Part shown: one piece after another, positions 35,677 to 44,649 of the stretch
Numbering within the stretch: the first letter of the stretch is position 1
Layout: each line of letters starts with the position of its first letter
Position numbers and translations under genes: made by a program
Notes under the pieces: generated by a model
What the model was told of the DNA's origin: nothing
Databases searched by the model: none
What the model saw: only the letters and a program-made list of their open reading frames with translations
NCBI GenBank assembly: GCA_022823725.1
Contig: JAJEHL010000044.1
Coordinates: 62,001 to 126,000, forward strand
Length of the DNA stretch: 64,000 nucleotides
Reading direction: 5' to 3'
Origin: Candidatus Latescibacterota bacterium
GTDB taxonomy: Bacteria > Latescibacterota > UBA2968

Positions 35677-36536
35677 AATATTTGAGATGGCTCGTCATCA
35701 TTCCGTATTTTTGTCTCGCCACACTCCCCCTGTGCTGGCTCTTCTTCACCTCCCTGAAAACCCAGGAAGCAGCGATCAGCCCTACAGCCTCTCTCATACC
35801 ATCCACCGCAGAAAACATCGCCCCTGGAGACCTGACCTTCTCCGCCACATTGGACGCCTATCGCAAATTGGCAACACCGCACACGGGCAAAGCACACGCA
35901 TTTTTTCACTATCTCTTCAACAGCGTCATCATCGGCCTGCTCAGCACCCTTGCATCGGTCGTCCTCGGAACGGGCTGCGCGTATGGATTTAGCCGATTTC
36001 GCATCGCAGGTGCCCGAGACTGGCTATTCTTCATCCTCTCGACCCGCTTCCTGCCCCCGCTTGCCGTCGTAGTCCCCGTATTGATGATGTACCGCGTCTT
36101 TAATCTGCCCAATACACACCTGGGCCTCATCCTCCTCTACACGGCATTTAACCTCTCGCTCGCGGTCTGGCTCATGAAGGGATTCATCGATGAAATCCCC
36201 CGGGCGTATGAAGAGGCCGCGCTCGTCGATGGATACAGCCCACTTCAAGCATTTTACAAAATCATCTTACCCCACTCTGCAACCGGCATGGCAGTAACTG
36301 CCGTCTTCTGTCTCATATCTGCCTGGAATGAATACGGTTTCGCGCTCGCACTCAACAACGCCGAAGCCGTAACAGTACCCGTGTATTTTGCCGGGCTTCA
36401 GGGCAATATCCAGGGCATCCCCTGGCCGCAAATTGCCGCGGGCGTTCTCATTTTTGTCGTGCCTATTGCGGTCTTCACAGTACTCGTCCGCAACCATCTG
36501 CTGCGGGGCGTGACATTTGGAACGATTAAGCAGTGA
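35673..36536 (+). CDS. sugar ABC transporter permease (MalG/UgpE type)
   Basis: A 287-residue permease, partner of the preceding gene. The EAA loop is EEAALVDGYSPLQAFYKIIL near residue 175. The GTG start overlaps the upstream stop. The ATPase gene follows after three bases. Confidence 0.92.
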   Translation: MKYLRWLVIIPYFCLATLPLCWLFFTSLKTQEAAISPTASLIPSTAENIAPGDLTFSATLDAYRKLATPHTGKAHAFFHYLFNSVIIGLLSTLASVVLGTGCAYGFSRFRIAGARDWLFFILSTRFLPPLAVVVPVLMMYRVFNLPNTHLGLILLYTAFNLSLAVWLMKGFIDEIPRAYEEAALVDGYSPLQAFYKIILPHSATGMAVTAVFCLISAWNEYGFALALNNAEAVTVPVYFAGLQGNIQGIPWPQIAAGVLIFVVPIAVFTVLVRNHLLRGVTFGTIKQ

Positions 36537-36539
36537 CCC

Positions 36540-37598
36540 ATGCCATTTCTCGAACTTCAAAACCTCCAAAAAACCTATCCCGACGGCACACGGGCAGTCA
36601 GAGGTATTGACCTGCGTGTTGACAAAGGGGAATTTATCGTCCTCCTGGGGCCTTCGGGATGTGGAAAAACAACCACATTGCGGATGATCGCGGGGCTGGA
36701 AGACCCAACGGGCGGACAGATCACTCTCGACAATCAAAACGTCACGCACCTGCCGCCATCTCAACGCGATGTGGGATTTGTCTTCCAGTTTTACGCGCTC
36801 TACCCACACATGACCGTCCAAAAAAATATCGCGTTTCCGCTTGAGAACATCGGCACATCCCCCTCAGAGATCGAAGCGGCGATTGATCGCGTAGCGCGTG
36901 CCCTAAGTATCGAAACATTGCTCGACCAATACCCCAGACAACTTTCAGGCGGCGACCAACAGCGCGTCTCGCTCGCCCGGGCAATGGTACGCACACCGGA
37001 TATCTATCTCATGGATGAACCCCTGGGCACACTCGACGCAGAACATCGACTGGAACTCAGAGCGTTTATACGCCGTCAGCAACTATCACTCTCCATAACA
37101 GCTATTTACGTCACACACGACCAGGAAGAAGCCATGAGCCTGGCGGATCGCATTGTCGTCATGGACGGCGGCAAAATCAGACAAATCGGATCCCCATCAG
37201 AAATCTACACGCATCCCGCAGATCTCTTTGTCGCAAACTTTGTCGGCAGCCCGGGCATGAATCTGTTAAGCGGACAAATTGTGCAAAACGGGGACAATCT
37301 AACTTTCACCCGCCCGGATACAGACATTCACATCCCCATCCGCGCGAACACCGCGCCCGCGCAAGTCGTCTTCGGCATGCGCCCGGAATTTATCCGCCCC
37401 GCCAACCGCGGCATCCCGGGCAAAGTCATCCTCAGCGAGTACCTCGGCAGCCACGGTTACGTACATGTCGATACGCCAATAGGCGAACTCGTAATGCGCT
37501 CAACCGATCGCTTTGCCACCGGAGAAAAAATCCATCTACACCTGAATGAGACACATATTCGCCTGTTTGACCCGGATACGGAAACTGCCCTCACATGA
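36540..37598 (+). CDS. MalK/UgpC-type ABC ATPase 1
   Basis: A 352-residue ATP-binding subunit. Walker A GPSGCGKTT (near residue 39), Q-loop FVFQFYALYPHM, signature LSGGDQQRVSLARAM, Walker B IYLMDEPLG and switch His THDQEEAMSLAD are all present. The C-terminal ~110 residues are the OB-type regulatory domain (FGMRPEFIRP). It overlaps the second ATPase by four bases. Confidence 0.93.
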   Translation: MPFLELQNLQKTYPDGTRAVRGIDLRVDKGEFIVLLGPSGCGKTTTLRMIAGLEDPTGGQITLDNQNVTHLPPSQRDVGFVFQFYALYPHMTVQKNIAFPLENIGTSPSEIEAAIDRVARALSIETLLDQYPRQLSGGDQQRVSLARAMVRTPDIYLMDEPLGTLDAEHRLELRAFIRRQQLSLSITAIYVTHDQEEAMSLADRIVVMDGGKIRQIGSPSEIYTHPADLFVANFVGSPGMNLLSGQIVQNGDNLTFTRPDTDIHIPIRANTAPAQVVFGMRPEFIRPANRGIPGKVILSEYLGSHGYVHVDTPIGELVMRSTDRFATGEKIHLHLNETHIRLFDPDTETALT

Positions 37599-38662
37599 AC
37601 AACTCATTCCTCAAAATTGATAACCTGTCCAAAAATTACGGCGAAACGCCAGCACTCTCGGACGTCTCACTATCTCTCCACACCGAAGAACTCCTCGTCA
37701 TCCTGGGACCAACAGGTGCGGGCAAAACAACGCTCTTGCGCACCATCGCAGGCCTCGAAACAGCGGATACTGGACGTATAACCGTCAATGGCACAGACAT
37801 AACCCATCAACTACCCGCAGAACGCGATATCGCCCTCGTCTTTCAGAACTTCTCACTCTATCCCAACAAAACCGTGCGTCAAAATCTCGCATTTCCGCTA
37901 CAAGCCCCCGGACGCAACCTCTCCAAAACAGACATAGCAAACAGAATTTCCCACACCGCCGACCTGCTTCGCATAACCCCGCTTTTAGATCGACCCGCCA
38001 CGCACTTATCCGGCGGCGAAATGCAACGCGTCGCAATCGGACGCGCCATCGTGCGCCAACCCCAACTCTTTCTCCTCGACGAACCCCTCACCAACCTGGA
38101 CGCAAAATTGCGCGAAGTACTGCGAGTCGAACTCATCCGCCTCCAGCGCGACCTGCGCACACCTATGATTTACGTCACCCACGACCGGATTGAAGCCCTC
38201 TCAATGGGCGACCGAATCGCCGTCTTATCCGAAGGAAAAATCCTGCAAATCGGTACCCCCGAAGAAATCTACCAACAACCCAATTCTCCGATTGTCGCCC
38301 GTCAACTCGGCTATCCCCCCATCAATACCATAGACGTCCACAAACAGCAAAACCAATGGTTCACAGCTTCGAATCAACCCATCATGGCCGCAGACCCCAA
38401 CGCCCCTTCAAACGCGACCCTCGGCATCCGCGCGGAAGATATATCCCCCCAAGGTGGCGAAATCTCCGCGACCATCGAAGTCATCGAAGACCTCGGCGCA
38501 TCGACCATCTTGCTCGCCAACTGGGCGGGACAATCCATTCAGATCTCGATCTCCGGTGAGCAACAGTGGCATGTCGGAGATGAGATATACCCGTCTATTG
38601 ATCCGGACCGCGTTCTGGTGTGGGGAGAGGCACAGTCAGAATCAGAGCCTGCACTGGAGTGA
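37595..38662 (+). CDS. MalK/UgpC-type ABC ATPase 2
   Basis: A 355-residue ATP-binding subunit with intact motifs: GPTGAGKTT, LVFQNFSLYPNKTV, LSGGEMQRVAIGRAI, LFLLDEPLTNLD and THDRIEALSMGD. A TOBE-like regulatory domain follows (LGIRAEDISPQGG). Two different ATPases beside two permeases suggests an asymmetric ATPase heterodimer. No solute-binding protein gene accompanies the operon. Confidence 0.93.
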   Translation: MNNSFLKIDNLSKNYGETPALSDVSLSLHTEELLVILGPTGAGKTTLLRTIAGLETADTGRITVNGTDITHQLPAERDIALVFQNFSLYPNKTVRQNLAFPLQAPGRNLSKTDIANRISHTADLLRITPLLDRPATHLSGGEMQRVAIGRAIVRQPQLFLLDEPLTNLDAKLREVLRVELIRLQRDLRTPMIYVTHDRIEALSMGDRIAVLSEGKILQIGTPEEIYQQPNSPIVARQLGYPPINTIDVHKQQNQWFTASNQPIMAADPNAPSNATLGIRAEDISPQGGEISATIEVIEDLGASTILLANWAGQSIQISISGEQQWHVGDEIYPSIDPDRVLVWGEAQSESEPALE

Positions 38663-38704
38663 CTCTATCCAGTGATAAGTGCGATTTTCCTTATGTTCAC
38701 CATC

Positions 38705-38768
38705 AAAAAACCGATCTTGAAATTCAAAGCATGTGCTGAAGTGCTTTGATTCAGTGAGCGGTTTTTAT
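38705..38768 (+). terminator. predicted terminator of the ABC operon
   Basis: Nested inverted repeats: an outer AAAAAACCG (38705-38713) pairs with CGGTTTTT (38759-38766), and inside CAAAGCA (38725-38731) pairs with TGCTTTG (38742-38748). A T-rich tail follows. The rest of the gap to 38965 is AT-rich and shows no further gene-like signal. Confidence 0.6.
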
Positions 38769-38965
38769 TCTTTATACGCCATGTGATTCAGGCTTGTTGG
38801 AAGAACCTTCAGTTTTTATACTGTATTTTAACAACATCTCTATTAAACTCCAAGAGGTCCATTATAAAAAAATGCATTTGTTCAATTTTCTGATGCGATT
38901 TACCAACTCTGGAAAAATCAGTGCTGCAACCGTAGAGGATGTAGCCATAACCTGAGGAACCGACT

Positions 38966-39568
38966 GTGGAAGCGTTTATTATTTTGACTATTCTCATCAT
39001 CGTAATCCTTGGGACTTTTGGCCGATGGGCGAAGGGTTTCTTTGGTTGTTGCTGCCACGAGTGTGGAACCAAAATGCAGCCATTCGAAAAATTGCCCGAT
39101 AGGGATAAGTCCGATATTCTGGAATACTTCAAACGTTTTGAGAACCGCGAGCCAGACGAAGAGGGCATCTTCGCGTGTGGACATTGTCTGCTGGTGTACG
39201 ACGACTTCTCGGGTGAAAAGCGCACGATGGATGGTGACGAAAAGTCATTCTGCAAGGTGTGCAACTCTGCAGGTGTATCGTATATAGGTCCCATGGTGAT
39301 TTCTGGCGAGTTGGAAAAATTTCAGGAACGCAACAAAAACCTGATCGAACAAATCGAATGCCTGCGATGTCAAAGAAAACCTTCGGGAGTTTGGGACTGC
39401 ATCCCCTGCGACACAGAGATCAAGATAACGGCTTGCCGACGTTGCTATTCGATCTATGCTCAGATGCCCGTTAATGGCAGTCGATACAGATTTCATGTCT
39501 TGCTTTCGGATAGGGAAATCATCAAGGACTCAGCCGACTCGAAGTGGGGTTTATTTGAACCAGAGTAA
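38966..39568 (+). CDS. membrane-anchored zinc-ribbon protein, copy A
   Basis: A 200-residue protein with one N-terminal membrane segment (AFIILTILIIVILGTFGRWA) and several CxxC pairs: CHEC, CGHC, CKVC, CLRC, CIPC and CRRC. These suggest three zinc ribbons in the cytoplasm. The start is a GTG behind TGAGGAACC. It is closely similar to the gene at 42.6 kb, including about 20 bases after the stop, so the two arose by duplication. Function unknown. Confidence 0.75.
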   Translation: MEAFIILTILIIVILGTFGRWAKGFFGCCCHECGTKMQPFEKLPDRDKSDILEYFKRFENREPDEEGIFACGHCLLVYDDFSGEKRTMDGDEKSFCKVCNSAGVSYIGPMVISGELEKFQERNKNLIEQIECLRCQRKPSGVWDCIPCDTEIKITACRRCYSIYAQMPVNGSRYRFHVLLSDREIIKDSADSKWGLFEPE

Positions 39569-39667
39569 ACGATTATATGCAAAGCGAATCGACACACCTT
39601 TTTTGCCACTCCAAATCGATAAATGCCGCATCGCCCAAGACGGTTGTCTCTCCGCCGGGTATTAGAT

Positions 39668-41134
39668 ATGAAAAAAATTTATGCCATCATTTTATTCGTT
39701 GTATGCGTCTTGCCGACGGGCACTTGCGTGGCTTATCAGCTTATTGGGACGGAAACATTGTCTGAAGAACTCGTCGCGCAACACTACACCATCAACCCCA
39801 ACCTCGACGCTGTTATCGTTGTAGATCGAACAATCCCGACATTTGAATACCAGACCTTCTACTGCGTTGGCTGGGCAAATGAAAAAGATGGTGAACAAGG
39901 ACGAATACACTTCTTAGAGCATATCATGTTTGATACTGGCAGCTATGAGCCGGGGAAACTCAACCAACTTATCGTCGATAATGGAGGGCAAAACTATGCC
40001 TTTACAACTATCCATTATATGTACTTAAGAATGCGATTCCCAAAGGATAAATTTGACCTCGCAGTTGAGATAGACCGCGATAGATTTTACAATACAAGGA
40101 TCAATGAAGAGGTCGTTGAAAACCAAAAGAAAATTGTACTAACGGAAAGAAGTCGTAATTCAACAGACTTAAACAGAAACATTACCAATCGCTTTTTTGG
40201 CTTAATCCATGATAAAAATCAGTCGTCATACATTGGCACCGAGGCTTTTATTGAACAACTCGAACCCGTCGATCTAAAAGCGTACTATGAGAATTTTTTG
40301 CGTCACCAAAAGAGATTGGTCGTTGTAATCGGCGATGTGGATATGGACCATGTCCTGACAAAGTTGGACGAAGCTTATGGCAATGAGCAAATAGCAGGCG
40401 AATTATCGAACGAATCACCTTCTCCACAATTTCCCAACTCTGAAATACTCGGAAAAAAAATAAAAGACACTTCAAAAAGTCTCAGTATTGCCAAATTCAG
40501 GAAGAGTTGGCATACCCCCCATTTAGGCCATCGCGACTATGCGACCTTGCTCATTCTTGCTCGAATTTTGAATAAAACCTCAAATTCCCTGCGATCTTCT
40601 GTGATTGATTCTAAGCTGGCAAGAGTTTTCAGGGTATCGTTTTACCACTATAAAGGATTTAGTCTGCTGAGTTGCCTGGCAGACCTGCCGCCCGACAATT
40701 CAATAGATGCCCTTGAAACCGCTATCCAAACAGAATTGGAGAAGATCAGAGCGCATGGTATCTCTGAAGATGAATTTACTTCAGCTCAAAATCTGCAATT
40801 AAAGTCAATGTATTCCGCATTTTACGACCGCTCAAGTATGGCCCTTCAGCTCGGAGGGGCGTTTGTCCATGCCAACGATCCTTTGCTATATCCAAAATTG
40901 ATAAAAGACCTCAAATCTGCCCGCAGAGACGATATCCCTCGCCTGATAGATCAATACCTGACAAATGACAATTCGATAACGCTTTCCCTAACAGTGCCAA
41001 CAAAGCAAAAACCGACTCTGAGAACCTCGTTATACTATGGGATTGTGGTATTGGTTTTGGCAGGTTTTGTCTCGCTGGTGGGATGGGCTATAAGAAGACA
41101 TAGTTCTCCCGAAAGGCTGTCTTCAAATGAATAG
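39668..41134 (+). CDS. M16-family zinc peptidase, membrane-anchored
   Basis: A 488-residue insulinase-family peptidase. The inverted zinc motif HFLEH is at residues 81-85; the third ligand is a Glu in the EVVENQKKIVLTE region. An N-terminal signal/anchor (IYAIILFVVCVLPTG) and a C-terminal helix (YGIVVLVLAGFVSLVGWAI) suggest an extracytoplasmic, membrane-tethered enzyme. It overlaps the next M16-type gene by eight bases. Such pairs normally form active/inactive heterodimers. Confidence 0.88.
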   Translation: MKKIYAIILFVVCVLPTGTCVAYQLIGTETLSEELVAQHYTINPNLDAVIVVDRTIPTFEYQTFYCVGWANEKDGEQGRIHFLEHIMFDTGSYEPGKLNQLIVDNGGQNYAFTTIHYMYLRMRFPKDKFDLAVEIDRDRFYNTRINEEVVENQKKIVLTERSRNSTDLNRNITNRFFGLIHDKNQSSYIGTEAFIEQLEPVDLKAYYENFLRHQKRLVVVIGDVDMDHVLTKLDEAYGNEQIAGELSNESPSPQFPNSEILGKKIKDTSKSLSIAKFRKSWHTPHLGHRDYATLLILARILNKTSNSLRSSVIDSKLARVFRVSFYHYKGFSLLSCLADLPPDNSIDALETAIQTELEKIRAHGISEDEFTSAQNLQLKSMYSAFYDRSSMALQLGGAFVHANDPLLYPKLIKDLKSARRDDIPRLIDQYLTNDNSITLSLTVPTKQKPTLRTSLYYGIVVLVLAGFVSLVGWAIRRHSSPERLSSNE

Positions 41135-42467
41135 ACTCCAGAGTGTAATTTGCAGCCTTGTGCTGTATTACCTGTGTAGTATTCTGCCCGCTTATGCAGA
41201 GATTTCTAACCATCAAATTTTTTATCGCCAGGACAAACGTGCGCCATTGACCAAAATTGATATTGTCTTTCTCGGAGCGGGCAAAAACCAGGAACCTCCT
41301 TCTCAAAATGGACTGGCGGAGATAGCTTCAAAGTTGATTAGGAAAGGTATAGAAAAGCGAGGGGACATAGATCAACTGGCAGTATTAGGTACTGATTTGT
41401 CTGTCTTTGCCAACACAACATCCCTGACGATATCCGTTTACACCTTGTCCGAGAATTGTGCTGAGTCCATAGCAATCATCCGTGACCTCATCTACAACCT
41501 CGAGTTTTCCGAGTCTGACCTCGAAGATGTGAAAAAGCGAGAGGTGACTAATTATCAGAATAATCTGGAAAGAAATACCGCTAATCATATGAGAAATTTT
41601 GCACTTGCACGAACAAAAGGCATAAAAAAACTCAGGTCCTTAAAAACGCTGAAAAACCTTTCTGCAAAGGACATCAGACAATATTATGCGCAGCTTCAGA
41701 AAACAGAAGTGGTGTTTTTTAAGGTACTCTCAAACCGAGATTCCACTGAGATCGCCAAAATGCTTCGTCCAATTATAGAAAAACGAGAAGCCCGACGACA
41801 GGCAGGCGGGTTTGTGCATTCATTGGCATCTTCAGAGGCCAATTATTACTTTGGTCCTTCGGCTTTTGTCTTTGAGAATTATTCAGACTTAAAGAATGTT
41901 TTCTGTTATTGGCTGATCCCCTATGGGAGTGTAGGTGAAACAAATTATATTTCCCCAATGATATCCATGACGCTTGGGCCATATCTCTACAAATATTTTA
42001 GAGAAGAGTTGGGGTTGGTCTATGATACTGCTTGCAATTATCGATCATCAAAAAATATTAGATTTCTCGAAATTCATGCAGATCCCCAGTTACAAAACAG
42101 CGAAGAACTAATCGCAAAAATGTTCGACTTTATCCGAGGACTTTCTGACGATCCCCGTTTTTGGAAAAAAATAAAAGCGTTGCGTGAGAATAGCAATATC
42201 GCCTATGCTCATGTCCATGAACGATTGACACCACAGCGAAGGCTGGACAGTGAGGTATATCGAGCCATCTATAATCCTGCAACCCGCAAAGGCGGTTCCG
42301 GGTCAATTACCGATGCGGAGGTGCGTACCTTTCTCGAAAAGTTCTTCGTCCCAGAGAATATGATCATGATATTTGTCGGGCCGCAGGATCACATCATAGA
42401 CATTCTGAATAAACACTTGCCTGAAGTTGATATTCGCGTTCACGATGTCAAAGAATTGATTGAGTAG
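41127..42467 (+). CDS. M16-like protein lacking the zinc motif
   Basis: A 446-residue M16 partner with a signal peptide (SVICSLVLYYLCSILPAYA). The M16 fold is recognisable (DIVFLGAGKNQEPPSQNGLAE, YFREELGLVYDTACNYR), but no HxxEH is present in the corresponding N-terminal place, so it is catalytically inactive. It overlaps the active M16 gene by eight bases, and the two likely form one chamber. Confidence 0.85.
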   Translation: MNRLQSVICSLVLYYLCSILPAYAEISNHQIFYRQDKRAPLTKIDIVFLGAGKNQEPPSQNGLAEIASKLIRKGIEKRGDIDQLAVLGTDLSVFANTTSLTISVYTLSENCAESIAIIRDLIYNLEFSESDLEDVKKREVTNYQNNLERNTANHMRNFALARTKGIKKLRSLKTLKNLSAKDIRQYYAQLQKTEVVFFKVLSNRDSTEIAKMLRPIIEKREARRQAGGFVHSLASSEANYYFGPSAFVFENYSDLKNVFCYWLIPYGSVGETNYISPMISMTLGPYLYKYFREELGLVYDTACNYRSSKNIRFLEIHADPQLQNSEELIAKMFDFIRGLSDDPRFWKKIKALRENSNIAYAHVHERLTPQRRLDSEVYRAIYNPATRKGGSGSITDAEVRTFLEKFFVPENMIMIFVGPQDHIIDILNKHLPEVDIRVHDVKELIE

Positions 42468-42500
42468 ATCCGCAGATAGACGCAGATGGACACAGGCATG

Positions 42501-42518
42501 TCCCTGTGAAAACAGGGA
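42501..42518 (+). repeat. short hairpin with GAAA tetraloop
   Basis: TCCCTGT-GAAA-ACAGGGA in the gap after the M16 pair. No T-run follows. Upstream are CGCAGATAGA/CGCAGATGGA iterations of a kind common in intergenic repeats. Confidence 0.4.
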
Positions 42519-42576
42519 TGGATAGAGACGAAAACCCGCAGGACAGAGGACATAGCAATAACAGGAGAAGCCAACT

Positions 42577-43149
42577 GTGGAAGCGTTTATTATTATGCTC
42601 ACTCTCATTATCTTATTCCTTGGAATTGGTGGTCTCTGGGCAAAACGTTTCTTTGGCGACCCCTGTGAGAAGTGTGGAACCAAAATGCAGCCTTATGAAA
42701 AATTGTCCGATGATGATAAGGCCGATATTCTGGCGTATTTCAGACGTTTTGAGGATCGCGAGCCAGATGTGGAGTACATTTCCGTATGTGGTAATTGTCA
42801 GCTCGTGTACGACGACTTTTCAGAATGGTACTGCAAAGAGTGTCACTCTGCAGGTCTGAGGTATATAGGTGCCTTGGTCGCTCCTGGCGAGTTAGTGAAA
42901 TACCAGGAACGCAACAAAAACCTGATTGAACAAATTGAGTGCCTGCGATGCAAAAGAAAGCCTAATGGGCGTTGGGATTGTGTCCTCTGTGACACAGAGA
43001 TTAAGATAAAGGCGTGCCGGCGTTGCTATTCAGTCCACGCACAGATGCCTGTTAATGGCAGTCGATACAGATTTCATGTCCTGCTTTCGGACAAGACAGT
43101 GCTCAAGGAGTCACCCGACTCAAAGTGGCGTGTATTTGAAGCTGAGTAA
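42577..43149 (+). CDS. membrane-anchored zinc-ribbon protein, copy B
   Basis: A 190-residue paralogue of the 38.97 kb gene, with the same GTG start context, an N-terminal membrane segment (AFIIMLTLIILFLGIGGLWA) and conserved CxxC pairs (CEKC, CGNC, CKEC, CLRC, CVLC, CRRC). It lacks about ten residues of copy A between the second and third pairs. Copies A and B bracket the M16 pair. An intrinsic terminator follows. Confidence 0.75.
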   Translation: MEAFIIMLTLIILFLGIGGLWAKRFFGDPCEKCGTKMQPYEKLSDDDKADILAYFRRFEDREPDVEYISVCGNCQLVYDDFSEWYCKECHSAGLRYIGALVAPGELVKYQERNKNLIEQIECLRCKRKPNGRWDCVLCDTEIKIKACRRCYSVHAQMPVNGSRYRFHVLLSDKTVLKESPDSKWRVFEAE

Positions 43150-43176
43150 AAGACTTTATGCAAAGCGAATCGAAAC

Positions 43177-43209
43177 AAAAAAGCCGACGTTTGCGCGTCG
43201 GCTTTTTTT
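43177..43209 (+). terminator. intrinsic terminator
   Basis: GCCGACG (43183-43189), loop TTTGCG, CGTCGGC (43196-43202), then seven T; an A-run precedes the stem, so it could work in both directions. It ends the zinc-ribbon/M16 unit. Confidence 0.88.
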
Positions 43210-43309
43210 ATCAACTAAAAAAAAATGCAAAAATCTAACATACAAGCAATGATTCTAACATCTGAGCAATCTTTTTAAATTGAAATTACAGGCGCGATGG
43301 TATTATCAT

Positions 43310-43386
43310 AAAAAAGCCGCTGACAAGACTCGGCAAAGTCCCCTGTCAGCGGCGGCAAATATCTCAAGCGGATAACTTGAGATGAC
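43310..43386 (-). ncRNA. candidate small RNA, copy A
   Basis: Read on the minus strand: a promoter (separate entry) places the start near 43386. Then come hairpin 2, ATCTCAAG with CTTGAGAT (43383-43361), and a terminator hairpin, GCCGCTGACA pairing with TGTCAGCGGC (43353-43316), followed by six U (43315-43310). The terminator loop has an inner GAC/GTC pairing and a TTTGCC stretch shared with copy B. The size is about 77 nt. It points toward the terminator of the zinc-ribbon unit and diverges from the AraC-type regulator gene. Confidence 0.65.
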
Positions 43387-43392
43387 CAAACT

Positions 43393-43421
43393 AAAGTAAC
43401 GACCCAAAGCGCGATTGTCAA
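43393..43421 (-). promoter_or_regulatory. promoter of small RNA copy A
   Basis: On the minus strand TTGACA (43421-43416), a 17-base spacer and TACTTT (43398-43393). The predicted start falls at the first base pairs of the leading hairpin. Between here and 43586 the sequence is AT-rich without other clear features. Confidence 0.6.
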
Positions 43422-43586
43422 TGTGGATTAAAGCGCGTAAGGGGTAAATAATGTTCCATCGAAAAGAGAAAAGTGAACAATGTTTTCACCTCTTAATTCG
43501 ATATTCAACCTGACTTTTTCTCGCCAACGACCTCTATGTGAAACAAAAATAATACTTTACAAATATTATCATTAGCAAAATCTACA

Positions 43587-44495
43587 TTGGCACACCTGTT
43601 GCATATATCTGGTTTATGCAGAGAAAAATCTGCTTTGAATAGTGTCGAGAGCTGTGCTCTATCCCTCAAAAATTTAGACTGCGTTTTATCGCATCTGAGA
43701 AATCTGAACAAACAGAAAATTCTGATTATAGATCACGATCCCCGCGTTCTATCGACCCTTGTGGAATTCCTGAATGATGCCCCTTATGACGTACGCACGG
43801 CGGAAAATGGAAAAGAAGGACTTGAAATTTTGAGACGGAAGAAGGAGAAGATCGATCTCGTCATCGCTGAAATGTATATGGGAGGCCTCGATGGGGCCGC
43901 ACTTTTGGAGCGCGTTGCTGCAGATAACATTCAGACAAACGTCCTGATCATGGGAAACGTTTTTCTTATGAAAGTAACCCAAAAAATACTCACAGCAGGT
44001 GCTGTGGGCGTATTGGACAAACCGATTATGAAGGACGAATTTTTGACAGAGGTCAAAAACTGTATTCTACCGAATGAAGTGGGATACAATGTGTCGCGGG
44101 TCCGTGAAGTGTCCCGTTCACTGCCCAGATCCTTTCAACAGCCGTTAAACACCAGCCGAGAGAAGGTTTCACCAGAGGCGTTGGAATCATTTTTGAAGCA
44201 GCGTTACAGAGAGTCAGACCTGAAATTTGAAGACCTCACATTCCATTTTCAGATCACCCCACCGCACGGTCATGTGCTGTTCAAAAAATTTTTTAACAAA
44301 ACCTTCCGCGAAAAATTGCGAGAGGTCAGAATAGCGCAGGCAGAGCATTTTTTGACAGAATCATCTATGTATATATATGAAATAGCACGCACATGTGGGT
44401 TTAATTCATCAAGTCGTTTCTGTCAGGCTTTCAAGAGGATACATGGCATTTCTGCCACCCAATACCGCAAAAAAGTTTGGCACGGAGAAAGTTAG
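43587..44495 (+). CDS. pseudo-receiver/AraC-family transcription regulator
   Basis: About 302 residues: a CheY-like receiver (residues ~43-160; KILIIDHDPRVLSTL, conserved Lys in LDKPI at 145) and a C-terminal AraC HTH (residues ~215-302; IYEIARTCGFNSSSRFCQAF). The expected phospho-acceptor Asp is a Glu (E95, LVIAEMYMGGLDG) and the usual Thr/Ser is Gly, so phosphorylation control is unlikely. The start is uncertain: the frame opens with TTG at 43587 and has no ATG before the receiver. It may regulate the neighbouring peptide/protease genes. Confidence 0.78.
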   Translation: MAHLLHISGLCREKSALNSVESCALSLKNLDCVLSHLRNLNKQKILIIDHDPRVLSTLVEFLNDAPYDVRTAENGKEGLEILRRKKEKIDLVIAEMYMGGLDGAALLERVAADNIQTNVLIMGNVFLMKVTQKILTAGAVGVLDKPIMKDEFLTEVKNCILPNEVGYNVSRVREVSRSLPRSFQQPLNTSREKVSPEALESFLKQRYRESDLKFEDLTFHFQITPPHGHVLFKKFFNKTFREKLREVRIAQAEHFLTESSMYIYEIARTCGFNSSSRFCQAFKRIHGISATQYRKKVWHGES

Positions 44496-44564
44496 ACGTT
44501 TTCCGAAAATGGTGGTAAACGGAACAAATTTTTAGATTTGAAATCGCAAGGGTCAATCATTTTT

Positions 44565-44643
44565 AAAAAAAAGCCGCCGACAGACCCTGGCAAGTCGAGT
44601 GTCGGCGGCAGTTCAAAGCTCAAGCATTTGGGAATGTGAGCTT
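44565..44643 (-). ncRNA. candidate small RNA, copy B
   Basis: On the minus strand, after its promoter, hairpin 2 is CTCA-CATT-CCCA-AATG-CT-TGAG (44640-44619): an 8-bp stem with a 2-base bulge and a CCCA loop. The terminator stem GCCGCCGACA/TGTCGGCGGC (44609-44573) is followed by eight U (44572-44565). The linker GCTTTGAACT is shared with copies C and D. Total length is about 79 nt. It diverges from the acyl-carrier-like gene. Confidence 0.7.
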
Positions 44644-44649
44644 GATAGT

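Noticed and set aside
38809-39294. Minus-strand frame of 161 codons opposite zinc-ribbon copy A
   Set aside because: It is antisense to the duplicated gene; the paralogous copy at 42.6 kb preserves the plus-strand reading frame, not this one.
43587-43700. Annotating a firm start for the AraC-type regulator
   Set aside because: No ATG or clear ribosome binding site lies before the receiver domain; the TTG at 43587 is only the limit of a convenient open frame.
43310-44646. Plus-strand riboswitch reading of the two-hairpin elements
   Set aside because: The hairpins do lie upstream of plus-strand genes and some -35/-10-like hexamers exist on that strand. But perfect TTGACA-17 promoters and U-runs fit the minus strand in both intact copies, so a minus-strand sRNA explains more.
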